Below, piece after piece: positions 15,988 through 23,753 of a DNA stretch of 64,000 nt. The stretch's first letter is position 1. Each line of letters opens with the position of its first letter. The stretch comes from Rhodoferax fermentans. Its GTDB lineage: Bacteria > Pseudomonadota > Gammaproteobacteria > Burkholderiales > Burkholderiaceae_C. Position numbers and translations under genes: made by a program. Under the pieces are notes generated by a model. The model did not search any database. It had not been told where the DNA came from and saw only the letters and a list, made by a program, of their open reading frames with translations. Location: contig NZ_MTJN01000002.1 of NCBI RefSeq assembly GCF_002017865.1, forward strand, positions 2,542,001 through 2,606,000. The letters are read 5' to 3'.

Positions 15988-16713
15988 TCAGCGTTGTTCG
16001 ATGACTTCAGCCGCCCGGATGCGGGGCTCGCTCTCAGAGGCATTGCCGTAGGCACGGCCATAGTGGCGCTCGATGCGGCGCTGCACAAAGTCCCAGGCCG
16101 AGGTGAGCAACAGGTAATACAAAGCGGCCACCAGGAACAGCTCCAGCACCATGAAACGCTCCTGGATCAGCACCTGGGTGCGACGCAGCAGTTCCTCCAT
16201 GGAAATCACCGAGGTCACTGACGTTGTTTTGAGCAGACCGTTGATGCTGTTGCCCAGGGTTGGCACGATCAGGCGCATCGCCTGCGGAAAAATGATGAAA
16301 CGCAGGGTCTGCGCACTGGTGAAACCCATGGCGCGGGCCGCGTTGGTCTGGCCCACCGGGATCGACTGGATGCCGCCCCGCACAATCTCGGCCAGGTAGG
16401 CAGCCTCGTTCAGAATCAGCCCGATCAGCGCCGACTCGATCACCGAGAATTTCAGGCCCAGCTGGGGCAGGCCGGTGTAGATGATGATCAGCTGCACCAT
16501 CAACGGTGTGCCACGGAACAGCCAGATGTAGAAATGTGCCGGGGCGTAGAGCCAGCGCCGTTTCGACAGGCGCGCCAGGGCCAGGCCACAGCCCAGCACC
16601 AGGCCACCGGCAATGGCCGCCAGCGTCAGCCAGACGGTGGTGAGCACCCCCCCCAGGATGAACGGGTTGAACAGATAGTCGAAAAACCCCGACCAGCTCC
16701 AGCCTTGACCCAT
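15988..16713 (-). CDS. Polar amino-acid ABC transporter permease (HisM/GlnP family)
   Basis: 241-residue inner-membrane permease with about five helices. The cytoplasmic coupling loop typical of the family is seen in the segment EAAYLAEIVRGGIQSIPVGQ followed by NAARAMGFTSAQTLRFIIFPQAMR, which contacts the ATPase. Only one permease gene is present, so it probably forms a homodimer. It follows the binding-protein gene with 35 bases between; the matching ATPase is encoded on the other strand at 22905-23639. Confidence 0.92.
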   Translation of the reverse strand: MGQGWSWSGFFDYLFNPFILGGVLTTVWLTLAAIAGGLVLGCGLALARLSKRRWLYAPAHFYIWLFRGTPLMVQLIIIYTGLPQLGLKFSVIESALIGLILNEAAYLAEIVRGGIQSIPVGQTNAARAMGFTSAQTLRFIIFPQAMRLIVPTLGNSINGLLKTTSVTSVISMEELLRRTQVLIQERFMVLELFLVAALYYLLLTSAWDFVQRRIERHYGRAYGNASESEPRIRAAEVIEQR

Positions 16714-16748
16714 GACTTGTCTCCTAGAGGGAATGTTTGCAACGTTGC

Positions 16749-17579
16749 TTAATTGGCCGGACCTTTGACCACCATGGCGCCATCAGCGGACTTCACACCG
16801 TAGCTGCTGAACAGCTTCTGGAAGCTGCCATCGGCCCGCATGTCGTTGAGCACCTTGGCCACGCTGTCAGCCAGCGGTTTGTTCTTGAGGGCCAGTGCCA
16901 CCGGTGTCGGGAACAGGCCGGAGAGCACACGTTCAAAGTCGCCCCGTTTCTGGTATTCGGTCGCGGTAGAGTCGATCGACAGGGCCACTTCCACCTGACC
17001 GGCGCGCAGCGACTGGAACGACATCGCAAAGTTGTCAAAGGTGCGAATGTTCATGCCCTTCAGCCCCTTGTCGGTGAGCTGTTTGTCCAGCTCGCGGGTC
17101 TTTTTCTCTTCAAACCCACCGAGCTCCACACCAATGGTTTTGCCCGACAGGTCTTCCACCTTGCTGATCTTGCCCGGGTTGCCCTTGGCGGTGGAGATGC
17201 TGATGGCCTGGTCTTCGTACACCACCATCTGCATCAGTTTGGCGCGTTCTTCGGTGTAGAAGATGCCAGTGTTGATCATGTCCCAGCGGCCGGCCTGCAG
17301 CCCGGGCACCATGGCTGAGAACTCGATACGCACATACTCTGGCTTGAGGCACAGGCGTTTGGCGATCTCTTCACCGAGTTCCACACGCATGCCTTTGAGG
17401 GCGCCGTTCTGGTCGACAAACTGCATGGGTGGCAGGGTCGGGTTCACCGACATGGTCAGCACCCCTTTTTTCACCAGGGCCGAGTCCGGCACGGGGTATT
17501 TGCAGTCTGCGGCCTGTGCATGGGCGGCGAAGAAGGCGGTGGTGATGGAGACAGCGGCAAGTGCGAATTTCATGGTCAA
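16749..17579 (-). CDS. Extracellular solute-binding protein, family 3 (amino-acid ABC importer)
   Basis: 276-residue periplasmic receptor. Signal peptide 1-23 (MTMKFALAAVSITTAFFAAHAQA). Family 3 motifs: LTMSVNPTLPPMQFVDQNGALKGM, VELGEEIAKRL, and the ligand-binding WDMINTGIFYTEERAK segment. Partner of the adjacent permease and the distant ATPase. The ligand is probably the substrate or an intermediate of the surrounding catabolic enzymes (inference). Confidence 0.92.
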   Translation of the reverse strand: MTMKFALAAVSITTAFFAAHAQAADCKYPVPDSALVKKGVLTMSVNPTLPPMQFVDQNGALKGMRVELGEEIAKRLCLKPEYVRIEFSAMVPGLQAGRWDMINTGIFYTEERAKLMQMVVYEDQAISISTAKGNPGKISKVEDLSGKTIGVELGGFEEKKTRELDKQLTDKGLKGMNIRTFDNFAMSFQSLRAGQVEVALSIDSTATEYQKRGDFERVLSGLFPTPVALALKNKPLADSVAKVLNDMRADGSFQKLFSSYGVKSADGAMVVKGPAN

Positions 17580-17629
17580 AATCCTTTGGGAGCGGTTGAA
17601 GACAGGAAGGGCAGGGGGAACAAATGGGT

Positions 17630-18523
17630 TCAGGCAATGGAATTCAACAAACCGAGCTTGTTGAGTTCATGGCGCAGCTCGGCCGCATCTGCGGCAGGCA
17701 GCGGCAGGCGTGGAGGACGGGGTGTACCCACCGGCAAACCCATCATGCCTAGCGCATCTTTGGAGGCGGCCACATAACGGTGACCACCAACCCAGCGCAC
17801 GATCGGCAACATCTTTTTGTACAAGGCCAAGGCTTTGTCCATGTCCTTTTGGTCAGCCACCAGTTCAAACAGCTGGGCTGACATGGCAGGAATCAGGTTG
17901 GAACACACCGCCACCCAACCCTGGGCACCCAGCCAGAATGACTCGTAACCCAGAATGCCGGCAAACACCGTCATGCGGTCACCACACAGGTCGATGATGT
18001 CGCGCACCCGGGTCACCTCCAGGGTGGACTCCTTGATGTAGCTGCAGTTGTCGATCTGCGACAACCGCGCCACGATGCTGGGGGTCAGGTCGACATTGGC
18101 GGTGGCCGGGTTGTTGTAGAGCATGATCGGGATGTCGATGGCTTCACCCACCTTGCGGTAGTGGGTGAACAACTCGTCCTCGGTCGGGCAAGAGTAATAG
18201 GGCGGGATGATCATCACCCCGTCCGCACCCATGGATTGGGCTTCCTTGCTGAGGCGCACACAGTCGTCGGTCCATTCCGCGCCGGTACCAATGAGCACTG
18301 GCACCCGCTTGTTGGCGGTCTGGATGCAGGTTTCAATCACCAGCTGGCGTTCATCGGGGGTCATCGACAGGAACTCGCCGGTGCTGCCCAGAGGAATCAG
18401 GCCATGGATGCCTTGCTCAATCTGCCAATTCACCAGACGCTTCAAAGCCGGGACATCCACATGCAGGCCATCCGCAGTGAAGGGCGTGATCAGGACGGTG
18501 TAAGTGCCACGAAAAGAGGTCAT
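17630..18523 (-). CDS. DapA-family (DHDPS/NAL) lyase or deaminase
   Basis: 297-residue class I aldolase-fold enzyme. Schiff-base lysine Lys164 (SYIKEST), Tyr136 (MLYNNPA), and the carboxylate-binding GSTGE (46-50) are all present. Family members include dihydrodipicolinate synthase, N-acetylneuraminate lyase, 2-keto-3-deoxy sugar-acid aldolases and pyrroline-4-hydroxy-2-carboxylate deaminase. The catabolic context makes lysine biosynthesis unlikely; a lyase/deaminase acting on the oxidised imino or keto acid is more probable. First gene of the minus-strand arm, transcribed from the divergent promoter region. Confidence 0.88.
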   Translation of the reverse strand: MTSFRGTYTVLITPFTADGLHVDVPALKRLVNWQIEQGIHGLIPLGSTGEFLSMTPDERQLVIETCIQTANKRVPVLIGTGAEWTDDCVRLSKEAQSMGADGVMIIPPYYSCPTEDELFTHYRKVGEAIDIPIMLYNNPATANVDLTPSIVARLSQIDNCSYIKESTLEVTRVRDIIDLCGDRMTVFAGILGYESFWLGAQGWVAVCSNLIPAMSAQLFELVADQKDMDKALALYKKMLPIVRWVGGHRYVAASKDALGMMGLPVGTPRPPRLPLPAADAAELRHELNKLGLLNSIA

Positions 18524-18577
18524 AGGTCGCTCGCTCTGTGAAATGAAAAGAAGGTTTGAAGAATTTGTATTCGCAAA

Positions 18578-18600
18578 GTATACGTGTATTATACGTATAC
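18578..18600. promoter_or_regulatory. GTATAC palindromic operator candidate in the divergent promoter
   Basis: GTATAC at 18578-18583 and again at 18595-18600, with TATACGTGTATTATACGTAT between them, form a 23-base near-palindrome midway between the divergent dapA-like gene and the flavoprotein gene. GTATA-type half-sites are known for FCD GntR proteins such as NanR. The AT-rich core also contains candidate -10 boxes in both directions. Assignment to the GntR protein at 13772 is inference. Confidence 0.6.
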
Positions 18601-18637
18601 GTTCAAACTTCGATGTAATTCACGACAACTTGCCACC

Positions 18638-21604
18638 ATGACGGCGCGTCTTACTCACCCCCTGATCCAAAGCACCGGTCGCCCGGTGTTTTTCTCCTAT
18701 GACGGCCAGACGCTGCAGGCGCTGGAAGGGGAAACCATCGCCGCCGCTCTGGCCGCCCATGGCATCCGAAGCTTGCGCCACACCCGTGATGGCCAGCGTC
18801 GCGGCCTGTACTGCGGCATGGGCGCCTGCCAAGAATGCTTGGTGACCGTGGATGGCCTGGGCAGTCAACGCGCCTGCCTGACCAAGGTGCAGGACGGTCA
18901 GGTGGTGACTGCTGCCTTGGCACCCAACGCACCCGACGGGTTGGCCAGCCAGGCTGCAGCGCGATCCCTCACACCACCACCTCAGAAAGAGCCCAACACG
19001 ATCCAGATTGAGGTGCTGGTGGTGGGGGCCGGGCCAGCCGGTTTGTCCGCCGCTCTGGCTGCACGCAAAAGTGGTGCCAAGGTCACGGTGCTGGACGAGC
19101 GACCTCATACCGGTGGCCAGTTCTACAAGCCGCTGGCGCCGTCCCAGGTCGCGGGGCAAGCGCTCGATAAACAATTTGCAGACGGCTTACGTCTGACCCG
19201 CGATGTCTTGGCCGCCGGGGTGGAGATCCAGCAAGGCGCCCAGGTGTGGGCGGCCCTGTCTGCTACCGAGGTAGGGGCGGTCGTGGATGGGCATGCCACG
19301 GTGTACCACTGCCAACAGCTGGTCATTGCGGCGGGTGCCTATGAGCGCCCGGTGTCTTTTCCCGGCTGGACCTTGCCGGGTGTGATGACCACTGGCGCCG
19401 GGCAAACCCTGGCCCGGGCTTACCGTGTGGCACCGGGGCAACGGGTGGTGATTGCGGGCAACGGGCCGCTCAACCTGCAGCTCGCAGTGGAGTTGGTACG
19501 TGGCGGCGCCAAGGTGCTGGCGGTGCTGGAAAGTGCACCACGCCCTAGCCTGCGGCACTGGCGTGAGCTATTGCTCGCTGGTCGAACGGGGGCTGACTTG
19601 CTGCTTGATGGTGCACGCGCGTTGGCGACACTGCGCCGCTTTGGTGTGCCGGTGTTGTGGGGTCACACGGTCACCGCCGCACGGGGGCACACCGAGCGCG
19701 GGCTGGACACGGTATGCGCCGCTCAGTTGGATGGCCAAGGGCAGTTGGTGCCTGGCAGTGAACGCAATTTTGAGGCAGACGCCCTGTGCGTCGGCTACGG
19801 CTTCATTCCCTCCACAGAGCTGCCCCGTATGCTGGGCTGTCAGCACCGGTTTGTGGCACGTCACCTGGGCTACCTGGCCACGGTCACCGATGAAGAAGGC
19901 CGCAGCAGCCTGCCAGGTGTCTGGGTGGTGGGCGATGGTGCGGACATGGGTGGCTCGCGGGTGGCCGCAGCGCGCGGTAGTCTGGCAGGTTACGCCGCTG
20001 CCCGCCAAATGGGCTACAGCGGCGATGCGCCAGCGCAAATGCGAGAGCAACTGCAGCGCGCCCTGGACTTTCAGCGCGCCTTGTGGGCCATCTACCAGGC
20101 GCCCGAGCTGGATCTCTCAAAGGTGCCGGATGACACCCTGCTGTGCCGCTGCGAAAACATCAGCTTCGGTGATGTGCGCGCCCAGATCGCCAACGGGCGC
20201 GACACCCTGGCCGCCATCAAACGCAACACCCGCCTGGGCATGGGCCGCTGCCAGGGGCGATACTGCGCTAACGTGGCAGCGCGCTTGCTGCATGAAACCC
20301 GTGGTGCCAACACCACGACGGAACAGTACTTTGCACCACGTGCACCCGTGCGCCCTCTGCCCGCTGGCGTACTGGCCTTTGAAAAACCCGAATGGGGTGG
20401 CCACCGGCCTGCCATCACGCCAAACCTGGCACGTCCCAGCGAAACCGAAGCGCTGGCACCGCAAAAAGCCGATGTGCTGGTGATTGGTGGCGGTGTGCTG
20501 GGCGCCAATCTGGCCTACTTCCTGGCCCAGGCCGGGCAAGACGTGCTGGTGGTCGAGCGAGACGACATCAACCTGCAGGCCTCGGGCGCCAATGCGGGCA
20601 GCCTGCATGTGCAGCTGTTGTCTTTTGACTTTGGTGACAAGGCCCAGCAAGGCGGTGGCCCGGCCGCCGCCACCTTGCCGCTGGGGCCGATGTCGGTGCG
20701 CCTGTGGCAGCAGATCCAGGACGACTGCGGGGAAGACCTGGAGGTCAAGATCACCGGTGGCCTGATGGTGGCTGACAGCGCCAAAGGCATGGACTTTCTG
20801 CAGGCCAAGGTGGCGCTGGAACGCAGCCATGGCATCGAGGCGCATGTGGTGGATGGGGGCGAACTGCGTCGCCTGTCACCCAGCCTGTCACCCAAGCTGC
20901 TGGGGGCTGAATGGTGCCCGATGGAGGGCAAGATCAACCCCTTGCGTGCCACCTATGCGGTGGCACGCCGTGCCACTGAGTTTGGCGCCCGGTTTTTACG
21001 CAGTTGCAATGTCGAGCGGATCGAGCCCAAAGTTGGTGCCCAGACCGGTTTCACGGTGTACACCTCGCGCGGGGTGATCCACGCGGGTCGTGTGGTCAAT
21101 GCCAGCGGTGCCTGGTCCAGCGCGGTGGGGAACATGTTGGGTGTCAAGATTCCGGTCAAGGGCGCACCCTTGCAGATGATCGTGACCGAACCGGCGCCGC
21201 CCATGGTCAGCCACCTGATTGCCCATGCTGACCGCCACCTCAGCATGAAACAAGCGGCCACCGGTGGCCTGATCATTGGTGGCGGCTGGACCGCCGCCTA
21301 CAACGAGGCGATGCGGCTGAACCAGTCTGAACGCAGCAGCATCGAGGGCAATCTCTGGGTGGCCAATCAGGTGTTGCCCGCGCTGTCCGGCCTGCATGTG
21401 CTGCGTACCTGGGCCGGTATGAATGTCAACATCGACGGCGCGCCGATCCTGGGCGAGGTGCCCGGTGTGCCGGGCTTTTTCAACGCCGTCACGTCCAACG
21501 GTTACACCCTGGCGCCGATTGTGGCCAAGCTGGTCACCGAGTTGCTGGTGAAGGGGCGCACCGACTTTGACATCCGCCCTTACAGTCTTTCCCGTTTCCT
21601 CTGA
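18638..21604 (+). CDS. Four-module fused Fe-S flavoprotein amino-acid dehydrogenase (HcnABC/OoxABC-like in one chain)
   Basis: 988 residues combining what are normally three subunits. (1) About 1-95: ferredoxin-like [2Fe-2S] domain, Cys59, Cys64, Cys67, Cys80. (2) About 120-480: pyridine-nucleotide-disulfide-oxidoreductase-type FAD domain (VVGAGPAG at 128-135). (3) About 495-560: BFD-like Fe-S domain, Cys503, Cys505, Cys538, Cys543. (4) About 611-988: DAO-type FAD amino-acid oxidase domain (VIGGGVLGANLAYFL). HcnABC, opine oxidases and D-hydroxyproline dehydrogenases have the same modules as separate proteins. Likely oxidises an N-substituted or D-amino acid. ATG 18638 is chosen because the more upstream in-frame start falls inside the operator region. 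Confidence 0.9.
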   Translation: MTARLTHPLIQSTGRPVFFSYDGQTLQALEGETIAAALAAHGIRSLRHTRDGQRRGLYCGMGACQECLVTVDGLGSQRACLTKVQDGQVVTAALAPNAPDGLASQAAARSLTPPPQKEPNTIQIEVLVVGAGPAGLSAALAARKSGAKVTVLDERPHTGGQFYKPLAPSQVAGQALDKQFADGLRLTRDVLAAGVEIQQGAQVWAALSATEVGAVVDGHATVYHCQQLVIAAGAYERPVSFPGWTLPGVMTTGAGQTLARAYRVAPGQRVVIAGNGPLNLQLAVELVRGGAKVLAVLESAPRPSLRHWRELLLAGRTGADLLLDGARALATLRRFGVPVLWGHTVTAARGHTERGLDTVCAAQLDGQGQLVPGSERNFEADALCVGYGFIPSTELPRMLGCQHRFVARHLGYLATVTDEEGRSSLPGVWVVGDGADMGGSRVAAARGSLAGYAAARQMGYSGDAPAQMREQLQRALDFQRALWAIYQAPELDLSKVPDDTLLCRCENISFGDVRAQIANGRDTLAAIKRNTRLGMGRCQGRYCANVAARLLHETRGANTTTEQYFAPRAPVRPLPAGVLAFEKPEWGGHRPAITPNLARPSETEALAPQKADVLVIGGGVLGANLAYFLAQAGQDVLVVERDDINLQASGANAGSLHVQLLSFDFGDKAQQGGGPAAATLPLGPMSVRLWQQIQDDCGEDLEVKITGGLMVADSAKGMDFLQAKVALERSHGIEAHVVDGGELRRLSPSLSPKLLGAEWCPMEGKINPLRATYAVARRATEFGARFLRSCNVERIEPKVGAQTGFTVYTSRGVIHAGRVVNASGAWSSAVGNMLGVKIPVKGAPLQMIVTEPAPPMVSHLIAHADRHLSMKQAATGGLIIGGGWTAAYNEAMRLNQSERSSIEGNLWVANQVLPALSGLHVLRTWAGMNVNIDGAPILGEVPGVPGFFNAVTSNGYTLAPIVAKLVTELLVKGRTDFDIRPYSLSRFL

Positions 21605-21611
21605 ACCTTGT

Positions 21612-22871
21612 ATGACAAACCTCGACAAAACCTCTGCCAAAGCTGCGATGCGCAGCTTCATTGAACAACATTTTGACCAGCAGGTGGACGCATTGGCGCG
21701 CCTGGTGCAGTGCCCGTCCGACAACCCACCCGGTGACTGCACCCCCCATGCGCTGGTCTCCGCCCAGTGGCTCAGCAGCATGGGTTTTGTGGTTGAACGC
21801 CATGAGGTGCCAACAGAGCTGGCGCAGCAGCACGGCATGCACAGTGTCACCAACCTGATCGTGCGTGAAACTTTTGGCAGCGGCGGCCCGGTGATCGCCT
21901 TGAACGCCCACGGTGATGTGGTGCCCCCCGGCGAGGGTTGGACCGACAGCCCCTACAGCGGTGTGGTCCGTGATGGCTGGTTGTATGGCCGGGGCGCGGC
22001 GGTGTCCAAGTCCGACTTCACCACCTACGCCTATGCCCTGTCTGCGCTGAAGCACCTGGCTCAGGAACAAGGTGTGGCTTTGCAGGGCCAGGTCGAACTG
22101 CACTTCACCTACGACGAGGAAACCGGTGGGTTGACCGGCCCGGGTTGGCTGCTCCAGCAAGGCCTGTCGCGCCCCGACTATGTGTTGTCAGCCGCGTTTT
22201 CGCACCAGGTGGTGGTGGCCCACAACGGCTGCCTGCACCTGGAAATCACCCTGCGTGGCAAGTCCGCCCACGCAGCCTGGCCCGACACCGGTCATGACGC
22301 GATCGAGGCCTGTGTGCCGCTGCTGTCGGCCCTGTACCGCTACAGCGATGGCTTGGCCGAGCATCCGTCTGCCACCCCAGGCATCAGCCACCCGACCCTG
22401 GTGGTCGGGCTGATCAAGGGTGGCATCAACACCAATGTGGTGCCTGATACGGTGACCCTGCGGGTGGATCGGCGCATCGTGCCGGAGGAAGTCCCCGAGC
22501 AGGTAGAAGCCGAGTTGCGTCGTGTCGTGGCCGAGGCGGTGGTAGCGCTGCCAGGCATCTCGGCCGAGGTCACACAAATCTTGCTGGCGCGCCCGTTCAA
22601 GCCGGTGCCGGGCGCCCAGGCTTTGACCGAGCTGGTCTGCCGAGAAGGCAGCGCGGTGCTGGGCACACCGGTGACGCCGGTGGGGGTGCCGCTCTACACC
22701 GACGCCCGGCTCTATAGCGAGGCCGGTATCCCGACCGTGATGTATGGCGCAGGCCCCGCCACCTTGCTGGCCGCCAACGGCCACCGGGCGGATGAACGCG
22801 TGCCACTGCGAGAACTGCAATTGGCCACCCAGGTGGTGGCCAATGTGTTGCTGGAACTGCTGGCGGCCTGA
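21612..22871 (+). CDS. M20 family metallohydrolase (ArgE/DapE deacylase-like)
   Basis: 419-residue amidohydrolase that in this family removes acyl or carbamoyl groups from amino acids. NAHGDVVPP gives His100 and Asp102; YDEETGG gives the Glu169/Glu170 pair; a dimerisation domain follows (about 205-310) with HNGCLHLEITLRGKSAHAAWPDTG. The usual bridging aspartate after GRGA is replaced: the text reads GRGAAVSKSDF with Val131 and an Asp four residues later. Starts 8 bases after the flavoprotein. With a hydantoinase in the cluster an N-carbamoyl or N-acyl amino acid substrate is plausible (inference). Confidence 0.87.
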   Translation: MTNLDKTSAKAAMRSFIEQHFDQQVDALARLVQCPSDNPPGDCTPHALVSAQWLSSMGFVVERHEVPTELAQQHGMHSVTNLIVRETFGSGGPVIALNAHGDVVPPGEGWTDSPYSGVVRDGWLYGRGAAVSKSDFTTYAYALSALKHLAQEQGVALQGQVELHFTYDEETGGLTGPGWLLQQGLSRPDYVLSAAFSHQVVVAHNGCLHLEITLRGKSAHAAWPDTGHDAIEACVPLLSALYRYSDGLAEHPSATPGISHPTLVVGLIKGGINTNVVPDTVTLRVDRRIVPEEVPEQVEAELRRVVAEAVVALPGISAEVTQILLARPFKPVPGAQALTELVCREGSAVLGTPVTPVGVPLYTDARLYSEAGIPTVMYGAGPATLLAANGHRADERVPLRELQLATQVVANVLLELLAA

Positions 22872-22904
22872 ACACTTCAACCTTCACACTCTGAAAGTGA
22901 CGAC

Positions 22905-23639
22905 ATGATCGATATCAACAATGTGAGCAAGTGGTACGGCAACTTCCAGGTGCTGACCGACTGCAGCACCCAGATTCACAAAGGCGAAGTGGTGGTGGTG
23001 TGTGGCCCCTCAGGCTCGGGCAAGTCCACCCTCATCAAATGTGTCAATGCGCTGGAGCCGATCCAGCGCGGCGACATCGTGGTCGACGGCATGTCGGTGA
23101 CCGACCCCAAGGTCAACCTCAACACCTTGCGCTCCCGCGTGGGCATGGTGTTTCAGCACTTCGAATTGTTCCCGCACCTGACGATCACCGAGAACCTGAC
23201 CCTGCCACAAACCAAAATCCTCAAGCGGGAAGACGGCGAGGCGCGCTCCAAAGCGGCCAGCCTGCTCGAGCGTGTGGGCCTGGCTGCCCATGCCCACAAA
23301 TTCCCGGCACAACTCTCAGGCGGCCAACAGCAGCGGGTGGCGATTGCGCGCGCCCTGGCGATGGACCCGATTGCGATGTTGTTTGACGAACCCACCTCGG
23401 CACTCGACCCGGAAATGGTCAACGAGGTGCTGGACGTGATGGTGCAGCTGGCGCGCGAGGGCATGACCATGATGTGTGTCACCCACGAGATGGGTTTTGC
23501 CCGCAAGGTGGCACACCGCGTGATCTTCATGGACCAGGGCACGATTGTGGAAGACTGTGCCAAGGAAGAGTTTTTTGGCAACCCGCAAGCCCGCAGCGAC
23601 CGGGCGCAACAGTTCCTGTCCAAGATCCTGCAGCACTGA
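22905..23639 (+). CDS. Polar amino-acid ABC transporter ATPase (GlnQ/HisP family)
   Basis: 244-residue ATPase energising the importer whose permease and binding protein are at 15988-17579. Walker [10 protein letters not shown], signature [15 protein letters not shown], Walker [14 protein letters not shown] and switch-histidine region [14 protein letters not shown] all intact. Last gene of the plus-strand arm and followed by a strong terminator. The transporter is split across the divergent operon rather than encoded contiguously. Confidence 0.94.
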   Translation: MIDINNVSKWYGNFQVLTDCSTQIHKGEVVVVCGPSGSGKSTLIKCVNALEPIQRGDIVVDGMSVTDPKVNLNTLRSRVGMVFQHFELFPHLTITENLTLPQTKILKREDGEARSKAASLLERVGLAAHAHKFPAQLSGGQQQRVAIARALAMDPIAMLFDEPTSALDPEMVNEVLDVMVQLAREGMTMMCVTHEMGFARKVAHRVIFMDQGTIVEDCAKEEFFGNPQARSDRAQQFLSKILQH

Positions 23640-23652
23640 GCTGGCGTCCAAC

Positions 23653-23689
23653 AAAAAGCCCCGCTAGTCCGAAGACTGCGGGGCTTTTT
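23653..23689. terminator. Rho-independent terminator after the ABC ATPase gene
   Basis: AAAAAGCCCCGC (23653-23664) and GCGGGGCTTTTT (23678-23689) form a perfect 12-base stem with A and T tracts on the two sides, so it can act in both directions between the convergent ATPase and htpG genes. Confidence 0.92.
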
Positions 23690-23701
23690 GCTACATATGA
23701 A

Positions 23702-23743
23702 GTAGCTATCAGCCCTTTTTAAATAAGGGCTGGAGGCCAATTT
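23702..23743 (-). repeat. Dispersed palindromic repeat, copy 2
   Basis: GTAGCTATCAGCCCTTTTTA followed by AATAAGGGCTGGAGGCCAATTT is a full copy in reverse orientation. It lies 11 bases beyond the htpG stop codon. Confidence 0.88.
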
Positions 23744-23753
23744 CTTCTAGAGC

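Noticed and set aside
14635..16221. 528-codon open frame on the plus strand
   Set aside because: Lies opposite the hydantoinase gene, which has all catalytic residues; the plus frame has no family features.
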